Assembly (NCBI GenBank): GCA_031291075.1
Contig: JARLJS010000060.1
Span: forward strand, 1 to 64,000
From: Nevskia sp.
GTDB taxonomy: Bacteria; Pseudomonadota; Gammaproteobacteria; Nevskiales; Nevskiaceae
Length of the DNA: 64,000 nucleotides
Direction: 5' to 3'
The notes beneath the pieces were generated by a model, which was not told the origin of the DNA, did no database searches, and saw only the letters and a list, made by a program, of their open reading frames with translations. Each line of letters opens with the position of its first letter. The first letter of the stretch is position 1. The position numbers and the translations under genes were made by a program. Below, in pieces: positions 7,415 through 17,022 of the stretch.

Positions 7415-9838
7415 TCAGGCCGTGACGTCGCTCCCCTGCGGCATGCACTGGTTGCGGCCTGCCGCCTTGGCGGCATACAGGGCCTGGTCCGCCCGTTCCA
7501 GGGTGAGGGCGACCGGTTCGTCGCGGCGATGGCCGGCGATGCCGGCGGAGACCGTGACGGCGACCTCCGGCGCGCCAGGGCACAGGCGCTGGCTGGCGAC
7601 ATGCTCGCGCAAACGGTTCAGGGCCTGCATGGCGTTCGGACCGGACTCCGTGTCGGGGAGCAGGATCAGGAACTCCTCGCCGCCCCAGCGGCAGATCTTG
7701 TCGGTCTCGCGCAGGACGTCCTTGGCTGCCCGGGCGAATCCGATCAAGGCCTCGTCGCCGATGCGGTGGCCGTAGGTGTCGTTGATCCTCTTGAAATGGT
7801 CGAGATCGACCAGGGCCACGCAGAAACCGGGGTCGGAGCGGCGATGGCGGTCGCGCTCGCGCTCCAGCAGATCCTGCATGTGCTGGCGGTTGAGGATGCC
7901 CGTCAGGGGATCGTGGATCAGGACCTGGGTGATCTGCTCGGTGGCCTCGGCGAGCTTGCGCTTGTCGTTCGACAGGCGCTCGCTGACCCGGCTGAAGTTG
8001 TAGGCCTGCAGGCTCAGCACCAGGATGACCGAGCAGGCCATCGCGACCTCCAGAGACTCGACCCGCGGGTCGAAGCCGGCGGGATGGGCCGTGACCCGCA
8101 CCGCCAGCACGCACAGCATCATGGCGACGTAGGCCCCGCCGACGATGCGGATCTCGCGCGGGCGCAGGTTGAAGCCGAACACCACCCCCAGGCAGATCAT
8201 CTGGAAGGTGCTGGGGCTGGTGGCGGGCATGAAGCCGTAGGCGGCGATCAGGCCGGCGCCGGCCCACAGGATCTGCAGCAGGTTGAGGGCGGGATCGCGC
8301 AGATGGGCGGTGACGCCCGCGCGCAGGAACACGAAGGGGACTACCGCCCCCAGCACGCTGTGGGCCGAGAACAGCATGCCCTGCAGCGGCGTCAGCAGCC
8401 CGGTGGGAACGCAGTACAGCAGGAACCCGCAGATGCACATCACGTAGACGCCGGCCGAGTAGAAATTCATGTACTGGTAGCGGCGCAGGCGGGTGTTGCG
8501 ACCCAGGACCAGGCTGACCATGCCCTCCAGCAGCACGTTCGGCCGGCTCGGCGCGGATTCGGCACGGACCGACGGACGGGCTGGCGGCACGGAGAGGCTG
8601 GGGATGGAGATGGCTTCCGATCCGGCCGGAACCAGGTCCACCGGCTGCGGCGCCCCGCCGCCGGTGGAGGACATGATGCGGTCGCGGCCGGCGGCCTTGG
8701 CGGCGTACAAAGCCCGGTCGGCGCGCTCCAGCGCCTTGGCGAGCGTGCTGCCCTCGCGGTATTCGTAGAGGCCGGCGCTGAAGCTCAGCTTCAGGCCCCG
8801 GGCGCACTGGTTCCAGTCGTACCGGTGCACCGCCTCGACCAGCCGGGCCACCGCAGCCTCGGCCTCCTGCGGGGTCTTGTGGCATTGCAGCAGCAGGAAC
8901 TCCTCCCCGCCCCAGCGGGCCAGCACGTCCGCCCGCCCGGGAAACGCGGCCAGGCAGATCTGGGCGAACGTCTGCAGCACGGCATCGCCTGCGGCATGCC
9001 CGAACTGGTCGTTGACCCGCTTGAAATGGTCGATGTCGATCAGCGCGACATGAAAGGAGCGCCCGCTGCGCTGCCAGCGTTTGACCTCGCTTTCGAGCAG
9101 GCTGTGCATGTGCCGCCGGTTATAGAGCCCGGTCAGGCCGTCGCGCACCGACAACTCCTGCAGCTGCTTCAGCATCTGCGCCATCTGCGCCTTGTGCTGG
9201 ATCTGGAGCTGGTAGACCCGGCGCGCCCGCGCCGATACGATCAGTAGGATCGGCAGGATGATCAGCAGCAGGCCCATCGTCCAGATTTCGTAACGCCAGG
9301 TATTCCCGCCGGCGTGCAACCAGCCGCGTGCCACGGTGGTGAGCATCAACAGCACGGCGCAGAACGTTGCCGCGATCCACATGCGGCGCGGCGGCAGGCG
9401 CCGCATGTCGAACACGATGATCACGGTCAGCCAGAGCAGGGCGGCGCTGCGCAGCCCGTCGAGCGTACCGTAGCCGAGGGCCACCAGGCAGATGCCGACC
9501 AGCACCTGCGCGAACACCAGCATCGGGTCGCTGGAACGGACCATCGCGCCGCTGCGCAGGATGGAGTAGAAGACCGCCACCGTCAGGCAGATGAGGGTGC
9601 CCAGCAGCTCCGCGACGACCGGGCGCACGACCCCAAGAGCGGCGCCGATGCCGAGAGCCAGCAGGATCGCCGCGTGAACAGGCAGCGTCAGCGCCAGGCG
9701 CTTGAGGCCCTGGCGCCGTACCCTTTCCCACTCGGAAATCCCCGGAGCGCCGATCCGGTCGGACGCCCCCGCTCCTGCCGGCCCGGCATCCCAGACGGCC
9801 GGCATGCCGTTGCGGGCCCCGCTGGAACCATGGGCCAC
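7415..9838 (-). CDS. Double membrane diguanylate cyclase (TM-GGDEF-TM-GGDEF)
   Basis: An 807-residue protein with two complete membrane-cyclase modules in one uninterrupted frame. Module 1 has hydrophobic helices at about 48-205 and GGEEF at 310-314. Module 2 has helices at about 460-620 and GGEEF at 719-723. Both retain the catalytic GGEEF. Only the second has an I-site (RETD); the first has GRAD, so only module 2 should be product-inhibited at this site. The two GGDEF domains are related to each other (both end with RADxALYAAKAAGR), which suggests fusion of tandem paralogues. The linker at 400-445 is Ser/Pro-rich. Start is GTG at 9838; a downstream ATG near residue 13 is possible. Convergent with dnaE2. 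Confidence 0.88.
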   Translation of the reverse strand: MAHGSSGARNGMPAVWDAGPAGAGASDRIGAPGISEWERVRRQGLKRLALTLPVHAAILLALGIGAALGVVRPVVAELLGTLICLTVAVFYSILRSGAMVRSSDPMLVFAQVLVGICLVALGYGTLDGLRSAALLWLTVIIVFDMRRLPPRRMWIAATFCAVLLMLTTVARGWLHAGGNTWRYEIWTMGLLLIILPILLIVSARARRVYQLQIQHKAQMAQMLKQLQELSVRDGLTGLYNRRHMHSLLESEVKRWQRSGRSFHVALIDIDHFKRVNDQFGHAAGDAVLQTFAQICLAAFPGRADVLARWGGEEFLLLQCHKTPQEAEAAVARLVEAVHRYDWNQCARGLKLSFSAGLYEYREGSTLAKALERADRALYAAKAAGRDRIMSSTGGGAPQPVDLVPAGSEAISIPSLSVPPARPSVRAESAPSRPNVLLEGMVSLVLGRNTRLRRYQYMNFYSAGVYVMCICGFLLYCVPTGLLTPLQGMLFSAHSVLGAVVPFVFLRAGVTAHLRDPALNLLQILWAGAGLIAAYGFMPATSPSTFQMICLGVVFGFNLRPREIRIVGGAYVAMMLCVLAVRVTAHPAGFDPRVESLEVAMACSVILVLSLQAYNFSRVSERLSNDKRKLAEATEQITQVLIHDPLTGILNRQHMQDLLERERDRHRRSDPGFCVALVDLDHFKRINDTYGHRIGDEALIGFARAAKDVLRETDKICRWGGEEFLILLPDTESGPNAMQALNRLREHVASQRLCPGAPEVAVTVSAGIAGHRRDEPVALTLERADQALYAAKAAGRNQCMPQGSDVTA

Positions 9839-10137
9839 GGTCAGCCCCCCACCCCGGCCAGAGCCGGCACGGCGGCGATCAAAGCGACCTTCGGGCCCGT
9901 TGCCTGCATCGGTATGCTGCTGCCTCCCTGCTCAGGAGCTCCCAGGGAGCGCGTAAGCTTTGCTAATCATTGAGGCTTTTGGGGCCGATTGACCACCCGG
10001 CCGCCGATATGTGGTCCGCTCAGGCTGCCCGAAGGTGTGGGCACGGAGCCTACCCGCCCGCGGTCATATTCCCTCCCGACACGCCCCCATATAACCGATA
10101 ATCCGGCATCCCAACCGATCCACTCCGACCCGAGCGC

Positions 10138-12051
10138 GTGCCCGACTCCCCTCCCGCCATCTCCCCCGCCATCCTGGCCGATACCCTCAAGCGCTGGTTC
10201 GGCTTCGACGCCTTCCGGCCGGGGCAGGAGGCGGTGGTGCGCGATGCCCTGGCCGGGCGCGACCTGCTGGCGGTGATGCCCACCGGCGGCGGCAAGAGCC
10301 TGTGCTTCCAGCTGCCGGCGCTGCTGCGCCCCGGCACCATGATCGTGGTGTCACCCCTGATCGCGCTGATGCAGGACCAGGTGCGGCTGCTGCGGGACAT
10401 GGGTATCCCGGCGACCTTCCTCAACTCCAGCCTGGACGGGCGCACGGCGGCGGAGCGCTGCGCGGGCCTGCTGCGCGGCGAATACAAGCTGCTCTACCTG
10501 GCGCCGGAGCGGCTGCTGCTGCCGGATTTCTGCGGCGGCTTCCTGCCACAGCTGCAGGCGGCGCAGGGCCTGTCCGGCTTCACCATCGACGAGGCGCACT
10601 GCGTCTCCGAATGGGGCCACGACTTCCGCCCGGAATACCGCCAGCTCGGCCAGTTGCGCGAACGTTTCCCCGGCATGCCGGTGTTCGCCTTCACCGCCAC
10701 CGCGACGGCGCGGGTGCGCCAGGACATCGTGGCACAACTGCGGCTGCACGAGCCGGCGCTGCATGTCGCCAGCTTCAACCGGCCCAACCTGCAGTACGCG
10801 GTGCGCGCCAAGACCGGCCACACCTATGCCGAGCTGCTGGAACGCGCCCGCCGCGGTGGCTCCGGCATCGTCTACTGCCTGTCGCGCAAGCGTGTCGACG
10901 AGCTGGCGGACAAGCTGGCCGCCGATGGCGTGCGTGCCCTGCCCTACCACGCCGGCCTCGACGGCGAGACGCGCCGCCTCAACCAGGAGGCTTTCATCCG
11001 CGACGACGCCCAGGTGATCGTCGCCACCATCGCCTTCGGCATGGGCATCAACAAGCCGGACGTGCGCTGGGTGGTGCACTACGATCTGCCCAAGACCATG
11101 GAAGGCTACTACCAGGAAGCCGGCCGCGCCGGGCGCGACGGCGACCACGCCGACTGCATCCTCTACTTCGGCGTGGGCGACATCCGCACCGCCGAGTTCC
11201 TGATCGCGCAGAAGATCCATCCGGAAACCGGCGAGCCGCTGGAGCAGGAGCAGCGCATCGCGCGCCAGGCCCTGCGCCGGGTGCTCGACTACGCCGAATC
11301 CACCGAATGCCGCCGCGCCATGCAGCTGCGCTACTTCGGCGAGGAGTTCCAGCCGCCCTGCCACGCCTGCGACAACTGCCTGGCGCCACGCCCGCTGGAG
11401 GACTGGAGCCGCGAGGCGCAGCAGTTCCTGTCCTGCGTGGCGCGGCTGGCCCAGCGCGGCAGCCGCTTCGGCGTGGCCTACATGATCGACCTGCTGCGCG
11501 GCGCCGAGAGCCAGAAGATCATCGACCGCGGTCACCAGCAGCTCAGCACCTACGGCATCGGCAAGCACCGCTCGCAGGACGAGTGGAGACTGCTGGCGCG
11601 CACCCTGCTGCACCAGGGCCTGGTCGACGAAACCAGCGACGGCTACCCGGTGCTGCTGCTCAACGCCGCCAGCCGCGCGGTGATGAAGGGCGAGCGCAAG
11701 GTCATGCTGGCGGTGCCGCCCAAGCGTGAACGCGCCCCTTCGCGCCGCTCGCGCCCCCAGGCCGCCGCCGACATCGTGCCCACGCCGCTGGGCGAAGACT
11801 TGTTCGAACGCCTGCGCACCCTGCGCAAGCGCCTGGCCGACCAGCAGGGCGTGCCTCCCTACGTGGTATTCGCCGACGCCGCGCTGCGCGCCATGTCGGA
11901 ACAGCAGCCGCAGACCCTGGCCGCCTTCGCCGAAATCTCCGGCGTCGGCAGCCACAAGCTGGAGCGCTACGGCGAGGTGTTCACCACCGAGATCCGCGCC
12001 TTCCGCGGCGAGCGTGGGCTGGTGATCGAAGACGCCGGCCTGCCCGGCTAG
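10138..12051 (+). CDS. recQ: ATP-dependent DNA helicase RecQ
   Basis: A 3'-to-5' superfamily 2 DNA helicase of recombination and fork repair. 637 residues. Walker A MPTGGGKS at 47-54, DEAH box at 151-154 (IDEAHCVSEWGH), helicase motif VI in the QEAGRAGRDG segment, a four-Cys zinc site (CRRAM...CHACDNC) in the RecQ C-terminal region, winged helix, then an HRDC domain at about 545-620. The start is GTG at 10138; the N terminus aligns with the usual RecQ beginning (FGFDAFRPGQEAVV). It stands alone, with a 300-bp upstream spacer that also holds the start of the divergent cyclase gene. Confidence 0.95.
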   Translation: MPDSPPAISPAILADTLKRWFGFDAFRPGQEAVVRDALAGRDLLAVMPTGGGKSLCFQLPALLRPGTMIVVSPLIALMQDQVRLLRDMGIPATFLNSSLDGRTAAERCAGLLRGEYKLLYLAPERLLLPDFCGGFLPQLQAAQGLSGFTIDEAHCVSEWGHDFRPEYRQLGQLRERFPGMPVFAFTATATARVRQDIVAQLRLHEPALHVASFNRPNLQYAVRAKTGHTYAELLERARRGGSGIVYCLSRKRVDELADKLAADGVRALPYHAGLDGETRRLNQEAFIRDDAQVIVATIAFGMGINKPDVRWVVHYDLPKTMEGYYQEAGRAGRDGDHADCILYFGVGDIRTAEFLIAQKIHPETGEPLEQEQRIARQALRRVLDYAESTECRRAMQLRYFGEEFQPPCHACDNCLAPRPLEDWSREAQQFLSCVARLAQRGSRFGVAYMIDLLRGAESQKIIDRGHQQLSTYGIGKHRSQDEWRLLARTLLHQGLVDETSDGYPVLLLNAASRAVMKGERKVMLAVPPKRERAPSRRSRPQAAADIVPTPLGEDLFERLRTLRKRLADQQGVPPYVVFADAALRAMSEQQPQTLAAFAEISGVGSHKLERYGEVFTTEIRAFRGERGLVIEDAGLPG

Positions 12052-12201
12052 GGCCTGCTTGCCCGCCGCTTCATGTCCGATTGTTACGCGCCACCGCGCC
12101 CGTAGCATTCGGTAACAAGCCAGTACGGCCTTTGAAACCAAGCCGCGGTGCGGCAAGGGTAGTTTTCCAGCGTCAGAACACCACCGCTGGAGACACCGGG
12201 C

Positions 12202-13428
12202 ATGAACACCGAAGAAATCCACTGCACCCGCACGTGCGCTGCGGTCCCGCGGCCGCCGTCCTGGCCGACGCCGGCACTCCTTGCAGCTTTGCTGGCCGCG
12301 ACGCTGACCGCCTGCGGCGGCTCGTCCGGCGGGGATCCCGGCTCTTCCGGCAGCAGTTCGGGTTCGTCGAGCTCCTCCGGCGGCTCGTCCTCTTCCTCCG
12401 GTGCCGGAGCCCTGTCGCTGACGCAGCGCATCTCCGCCGCCACGCAGACCGCGGAGACTGCCAGCTTGTGTATGGCGGTGACGCCGTTCTACTGGGAGAT
12501 CGGCTACGCCGGTGGTTCCTACGCCGCAGGTTCGGTCGGCGGCAACACCTACACCGCGAACTCGCCGATGGCCATCGCCTCCGCGTCAAAATGGATGTAT
12601 TCGTCCTACGTGGTACAGGCCGAGGGTGGCAAAGTCACCGCTACCGACATCCCTTTCCTCCACTTCACCAGCGGCTATACCAACATGCATCCGGGGGGCT
12701 GCGCGGCGAACCCTGTCGTCGGCCCGCCCCAGCAGACCATCGATGAATGCCTGGCGCAGCCGGGCATCAAGACGGTCAGCGGGGGAAGCACGCAGGGCTC
12801 GCAGGACAATACCACTGCCGGTTTCTTCTATTACAACAGCGGCCACATGACCCACCACGCCAGCGCCGTCATGGGGCTGGGCCATGACACCACCGCGGAC
12901 CTGACGTCGCTGATCCAGCCGGTGCTGGAGCAAGGCAGCACCTTCGGTACCTTCGAATACACCCAGGTCGACATGGCCGGCGGCGTGGCGACCACTCCGG
13001 CCGACTACGCCATCTTCCTGCGCAACATCCTGAACGGGAAGCTGGCGATGCTGACCCTGCTCGGCAGCAACGCCGTCTGCACCAATCCTTCCACCTGCCC
13101 CACGGCGCTGTACAGTCCGATCGACGGTTCGCCCGGCAGCTTCGTCTCCAACGAAAGCTGGCACTACTCGCTGGGCCACTGGGTGGAAGACGACCCCACG
13201 CCTCAACCTGACGGCAGCACCCTCGGCGATGGCGCCTTCAGCAGTCCCGGCGCATTCGGCTTCTACCCCTGGATCGACGCCGGCAAGACGTACTACGGCA
13301 TCCTCGCCCGCAAGTCCTCGTCGGAGTCCGGCGAAGGACTCCAGTCCGCCGCCTGCGGGCGGATGATCCGCAAGGCCTTCCTGACCGGTAATCCGCAGCT
13401 CGCGCCGCCGGTGGAACCGGCATCCTGA
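12202..13428 (+). CDS. Serine-hydrolase (beta-lactamase-like) lipoprotein
   Basis: A 408-residue exported protein. A long basic/Pro-rich leader precedes a hydrophobic stretch and a lipobox LTAC with Cys38, so it should be a lipoprotein; signal peptidase II would cut before Cys38. Residues 41-68 are a Ser/Gly linker. The rest resembles the penicillin-binding/class C beta-lactamase fold: SASK at 127-130 fits the SxxK nucleophile motif, and YYN at 210-212 fits the YxN motif. A clear KTG equivalent is not seen; a GKTYYG segment near 376 is the nearest candidate. Substrate unknown. It probably acts on a periplasmic ester or amide rather than giving drug resistance. Confidence 0.65.
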   Translation: MNTEEIHCTRTCAAVPRPPSWPTPALLAALLAATLTACGGSSGGDPGSSGSSSGSSSSSGGSSSSSGAGALSLTQRISAATQTAETASLCMAVTPFYWEIGYAGGSYAAGSVGGNTYTANSPMAIASASKWMYSSYVVQAEGGKVTATDIPFLHFTSGYTNMHPGGCAANPVVGPPQQTIDECLAQPGIKTVSGGSTQGSQDNTTAGFFYYNSGHMTHHASAVMGLGHDTTADLTSLIQPVLEQGSTFGTFEYTQVDMAGGVATTPADYAIFLRNILNGKLAMLTLLGSNAVCTNPSTCPTALYSPIDGSPGSFVSNESWHYSLGHWVEDDPTPQPDGSTLGDGAFSSPGAFGFYPWIDAGKTYYGILARKSSSESGEGLQSAACGRMIRKAFLTGNPQLAPPVEPAS

Positions 13429-13464
13429 TCATCTTCCGGACAGGGCGACGCGGTTTCCGCGCGC

Positions 13465-16400
13465 CTAGGACCCCGGCTTGATGCTCGCCATCTCTTCGTA
13501 GCTGCGGTACTTCGCCTCGATGTCGGTCTGCGCCTGGCGCAGCAGCTGTTCGGCTTCCTGCGGCCGCGTCGTCGCCAGGCTGCGGTAGCGCAGCTCGTTG
13601 TAGGCGTAGTCCTTGAACGCAATGCTCGGCCGGGGCGAGTCCAGGCGGAACGGATTTTCGTGCGAGTCACGCAGCGCCGGGTTGTAGCGGAACAGCGGCC
13701 AGTAGCCGCTGGCCGTGGCCAGGTCCTGCTGCTTCATGCCGTTGCGCAGGTCGAAGCCGTGGGCGATGCAGTGGCTGTAGGCCAGGATCAGCGACGGCCC
13801 CGCATAGGCCTCCGCCTCGCGGAACGCCAGCAGCGTCTGCTGTGGGTTGGCACCCATCGCCACCTGCGCCACATAGACGTGGCCGTAGGCGATGGCTTGC
13901 AGCGCCAGGTCCTTGCGCCCGATGCGCTTACCGGCGGCGGCGAACTTGGCGACGGCGCCCAACGGCGTCGCCTTCGAGGCCTGGCCGCCGGTGTTGGAAT
14001 AGACCTCGGTGTCGAGCACCAGCACGTTGACATCGCGGCCGCTCGCCAGCACGTGGTCGAGACCGCCGTAGCCGATGTCGTAGGCCCAGCCGTCGCCGCC
14101 GACGATCCAGACGCTGCGTCGCACCAGGTGGTCGACGACGGACAGCAGCTCGCGCGCCCGCTCGTCGTGCTCGGCCAGCTTCAGCAGCACCGCTTTCAAC
14201 TCTGCCACGCGGATGCGTTGGGTGCGGATCTCCGATTCCTGGATCTGTGGCGCGCCCAACAGCTCGGTGACGCGCCCCTCGCCCAGCTCGGGCGACAGCG
14301 CGCGCAACAGGCTGGCGGCGAGCTCCAGGTGCTTGTCGGCCGCCAGGCGGAACCCGAGCCCGAACTCGGCGTTGTCCTCGAACAGCGAGTTCGACCAGGC
14401 CGGGCCGCGCCCTTCGTTGTTCTTGGTCCAGGGCGTGACCGGCAGGTTGCCGCCGTAGATGGAGGAGCAGCCGGTCGCGTTGGCGACCATCATGCGGTCG
14501 CCGAACAGTTGCGACAGCACCTTCAGGTAAGGCGTCTCGCCGCAGCCGGCGCAGGCGCCGGGGAATTCGAACAGGGGCTGCAGGAACTGCACCCCGCGCA
14601 CGTTGGCGAAATCGATGCGGGCGCGGTCGTTGACCGGCAGGCGCTCGAAGAAGGCAATGTTCTCCCGCTCGGCCTCCAGCAGCGGGGCCTTGGCGTCCAG
14701 GTTGATCGCCTTCACGCCGGGCTGCGCCTGGTCCTGCGCGGGACAGGTTTCCACGCACAGGCCGCAGCCGGTGCAATCCTCGACGTAGAACTGCAGGCTG
14801 AAGCGTACGTCCGGATAGCCGCGGGCATTGACCGGGGCGGACTTGAAGCCGGCGGGGGCCTCCCCCAGCCGCGCGCGGTCGTAGTACTTGGCGCGGATCA
14901 CGCTGTGCGGGCAGACGAAGCCGCAGTGGCCGCACTGGATGCACAACTCCGGCTTCCACACCGGCACCTCGTCCGCGATGTTGCGCTTTTCCCAGGCCGC
15001 GGAGCCGGACGGGAAAGTGCCATCGGCGGGAATCAGGCTGACCGGCAGCTCGTCACCCAGGCCCTCGAACATCCTGGCCGTGACCTGCCGCACGAATTCG
15101 GGCGCAGTGGCCGGCACCGGCGGAGGCCGCTCGATGCGGCTGGTGGCGGTCGCGGGCAGCTTGACCTCCTGCAGCCGCGCCAAGGTGCCGTCGACGGCGG
15201 CGAAGTTCTTGCGCACCACCATTTCGCCCTTGCTCTGGTAGGCCTTGCGGATCGAGTGCTTGATCCGTTCGATCGCCTCGTCATGCGGGAGCGCGCCGGA
15301 AATGGCGAAGAAACAGGTCTGCAGCACGGTGTTGGTGTGCGCGCCCAGGCCCAGCTCGCGCGCGACGGTACTGGCGTCGATCACGAACAGGCGCAGGTGC
15401 TGAGCGAGGATCCGCTCCTGCGCCGACCGCGGCAGCCGGTCCCAGACTTCCTCGGCTCCGTACGGGCTGTTGAGCAGGAACACAGCGCCGGGCGCGGCCA
15501 GCCGCAACACATCCTGCCGCTGCAGGAAATGGAACTGGTGGCAGGCGACGAAGTTCGCCCGGTCGATCAGGTAGGGCGCGCGGATCGGGTGCGGCCCGAA
15601 GCGGAGATGCGACACCGTCTGCGCACCGGACTTGTGGGAGTCGTAGACGAAGTAGCCCTGGGCATACAGCCCGGCATCCTCGGTCAGGATCTTGACGCTG
15701 TTCTTGTTGGCACCCACCGTCCCGTCGGAACCGAGGCCGTAGAAGACGGCGCGTATCACCTCGTCCGGCTCGATCGAGAAGGACGGGTCGTAGTCCAGGC
15801 TGGTGTGGGACACGTCGTCGACGATGCCGACGGTGAAGCCGTTCCTGGGCTCGGCTTTCGTCAGCTCGTCGAACACGGCCTTGACCATCGCCGGCGAGAA
15901 ATCCTTCGACGACAGGCCGAAGCGGCCGCCGACGATTCTCGGCATGGTCTTGCGCCGCCCGCCTGCCACCGCCTGCGCCAGCGCTTCGACCACGTCCAGA
16001 TAGAGGGGCTCGCCGGCGGCCCCCGGCTCCTTGGTCCGTTCCAGCACTGCCAGCGCACGGCAGCTCTCCGGCAGCGCCTCCAGCAGGTGCGACGCCGCGA
16101 AGGGGCGGTACAGCCGCACCTGGATCACGCCCACCTTGTCGCCGCTGCGGCGCAGCACCGCAGCGGTCTCGCGCACGGTTTCCGCGCCCGAGCCCATCAG
16201 AACGACCACGCGCTCGGCATCGGCGGGGCCATCGTAGTCGAACAGGCGGTATTGGCGGCCGGTCAGGCCGGCAAACCGGTCCATCGCGGACTGCACCAGG
16301 TCGGGCAAGGCGGCGTAATACGGGTTGGCGGCTTCCCGTCCCTGGAAAAAAGTATCGGGGTTCTGCGCCGTGCCGCGGATGAAGGGATGCTCCGGGTTCA

Positions 16401-17022
16401 AGGCCCGGGACCGGTGCGCGCGCACCAGTTCGTCGTCGACCATTGCCCGGATCTGCTCGTCGGCAAGCAGCTCCAGGGTGTTGAGCTCATGCGAAGTACG
16501 GAAACCGTCGAAGAAATGAATGAAGGGCACGCGCGCCCGCAACGTCGCGGCCTGCGCAATCAATGCCGAATCGTGCGCTTCCTGCACTGAGCCGGAACAC
16601 AGCAGGGCGAAGCCGGTACTGCGCGCGGCCATCACGTCCGAGTGCTCGCCGAAGATCGACAGCGCGTGGGTGGCCACCGAGCGCGCCGCGACATGGAACA
16701 CGGTCGAGGTCAGCTCGCCGGCGATCTTGAACATGTTCGGCAGCATCAACAGCAGGCCCTGCGAGGCGGTGAACGTGGTGGTCAGCGCGCCCGCCTGCAG
16801 CGCGCCATGGACGGTGCCGGCGGCGCCGCCCTCGCTCTGCATCTCCTGCACCACCGGCACGTTGTTCCAGATGTTGCGAAGGCCGGCGGCCGACCACTCG
16901 TCGGCGGCCTCCGCCATCGCCGAGGAGGGCGTGATCGGATAGATCGCGCAGACCTCGTTGACCCGGTAGGCCACGTGGGCCACCGCGGCGTTGCCATCCA
17001 TCGTCGCAATCTTCTTGCTCAT
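13465..17022 (-). CDS. nifJ: Pyruvate:ferredoxin (flavodoxin) oxidoreductase
   Basis: Converts pyruvate, CoA and oxidised ferredoxin/flavodoxin to acetyl-CoA, CO2 and reduced carrier, an oxygen-sensitive reaction. 1185 residues, the full single-chain NifJ length. N-terminal domain I begins DGNAAVAHVAYRVNEVCAIYPITPSS. Two 4Fe-4S motifs (CIQCGHCGFVCP, CTGCGLCVETCP) lie near 680-760. The C-terminal TPP domain contains GDGWAYDIGYGGLDH and the SNTGGQASKATP segment. Its ATG overlaps the stop of the GltD-like gene as ATGA at 17019-17022, so the two are translationally coupled. The upstream dyad at 18769-18782 probably controls both. Confidence 0.95.
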   Translation of the reverse strand: MSKKIATMDGNAAVAHVAYRVNEVCAIYPITPSSAMAEAADEWSAAGLRNIWNNVPVVQEMQSEGGAAGTVHGALQAGALTTTFTASQGLLLMLPNMFKIAGELTSTVFHVAARSVATHALSIFGEHSDVMAARSTGFALLCSGSVQEAHDSALIAQAATLRARVPFIHFFDGFRTSHELNTLELLADEQIRAMVDDELVRAHRSRALNPEHPFIRGTAQNPDTFFQGREAANPYYAALPDLVQSAMDRFAGLTGRQYRLFDYDGPADAERVVVLMGSGAETVRETAAVLRRSGDKVGVIQVRLYRPFAASHLLEALPESCRALAVLERTKEPGAAGEPLYLDVVEALAQAVAGGRRKTMPRIVGGRFGLSSKDFSPAMVKAVFDELTKAEPRNGFTVGIVDDVSHTSLDYDPSFSIEPDEVIRAVFYGLGSDGTVGANKNSVKILTEDAGLYAQGYFVYDSHKSGAQTVSHLRFGPHPIRAPYLIDRANFVACHQFHFLQRQDVLRLAAPGAVFLLNSPYGAEEVWDRLPRSAQERILAQHLRLFVIDASTVARELGLGAHTNTVLQTCFFAISGALPHDEAIERIKHSIRKAYQSKGEMVVRKNFAAVDGTLARLQEVKLPATATSRIERPPPVPATAPEFVRQVTARMFEGLGDELPVSLIPADGTFPSGSAAWEKRNIADEVPVWKPELCIQCGHCGFVCPHSVIRAKYYDRARLGEAPAGFKSAPVNARGYPDVRFSLQFYVEDCTGCGLCVETCPAQDQAQPGVKAINLDAKAPLLEAERENIAFFERLPVNDRARIDFANVRGVQFLQPLFEFPGACAGCGETPYLKVLSQLFGDRMMVANATGCSSIYGGNLPVTPWTKNNEGRGPAWSNSLFEDNAEFGLGFRLAADKHLELAASLLRALSPELGEGRVTELLGAPQIQESEIRTQRIRVAELKAVLLKLAEHDERARELLSVVDHLVRRSVWIVGGDGWAYDIGYGGLDHVLASGRDVNVLVLDTEVYSNTGGQASKATPLGAVAKFAAAGKRIGRKDLALQAIAYGHVYVAQVAMGANPQQTLLAFREAEAYAGPSLILAYSHCIAHGFDLRNGMKQQDLATASGYWPLFRYNPALRDSHENPFRLDSPRPSIAFKDYAYNELRYRSLATTRPQEAEQLLRQAQTDIEAKYRSYEEMASIKPGS

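Noticed and set aside
4231-7602. Open frame of 1123 codons on the minus strand
   Set aside because: Antisense shadow of dnaE2; composition is typical of a reversed GC-rich gene.
12360-12410. Polyserine stretch as evidence for a mobile repeat
   Set aside because: It follows a lipobox Cys and acts as a normal lipoprotein linker.
13660-16590. Very long open frame of 976 codons on the plus strand
   Set aside because: It lies wholly antisense to nifJ, whose domains are intact. High G+C removes stops from the opposite strand. The peptide is Arg/Gln/His/Val-rich with no known domain.
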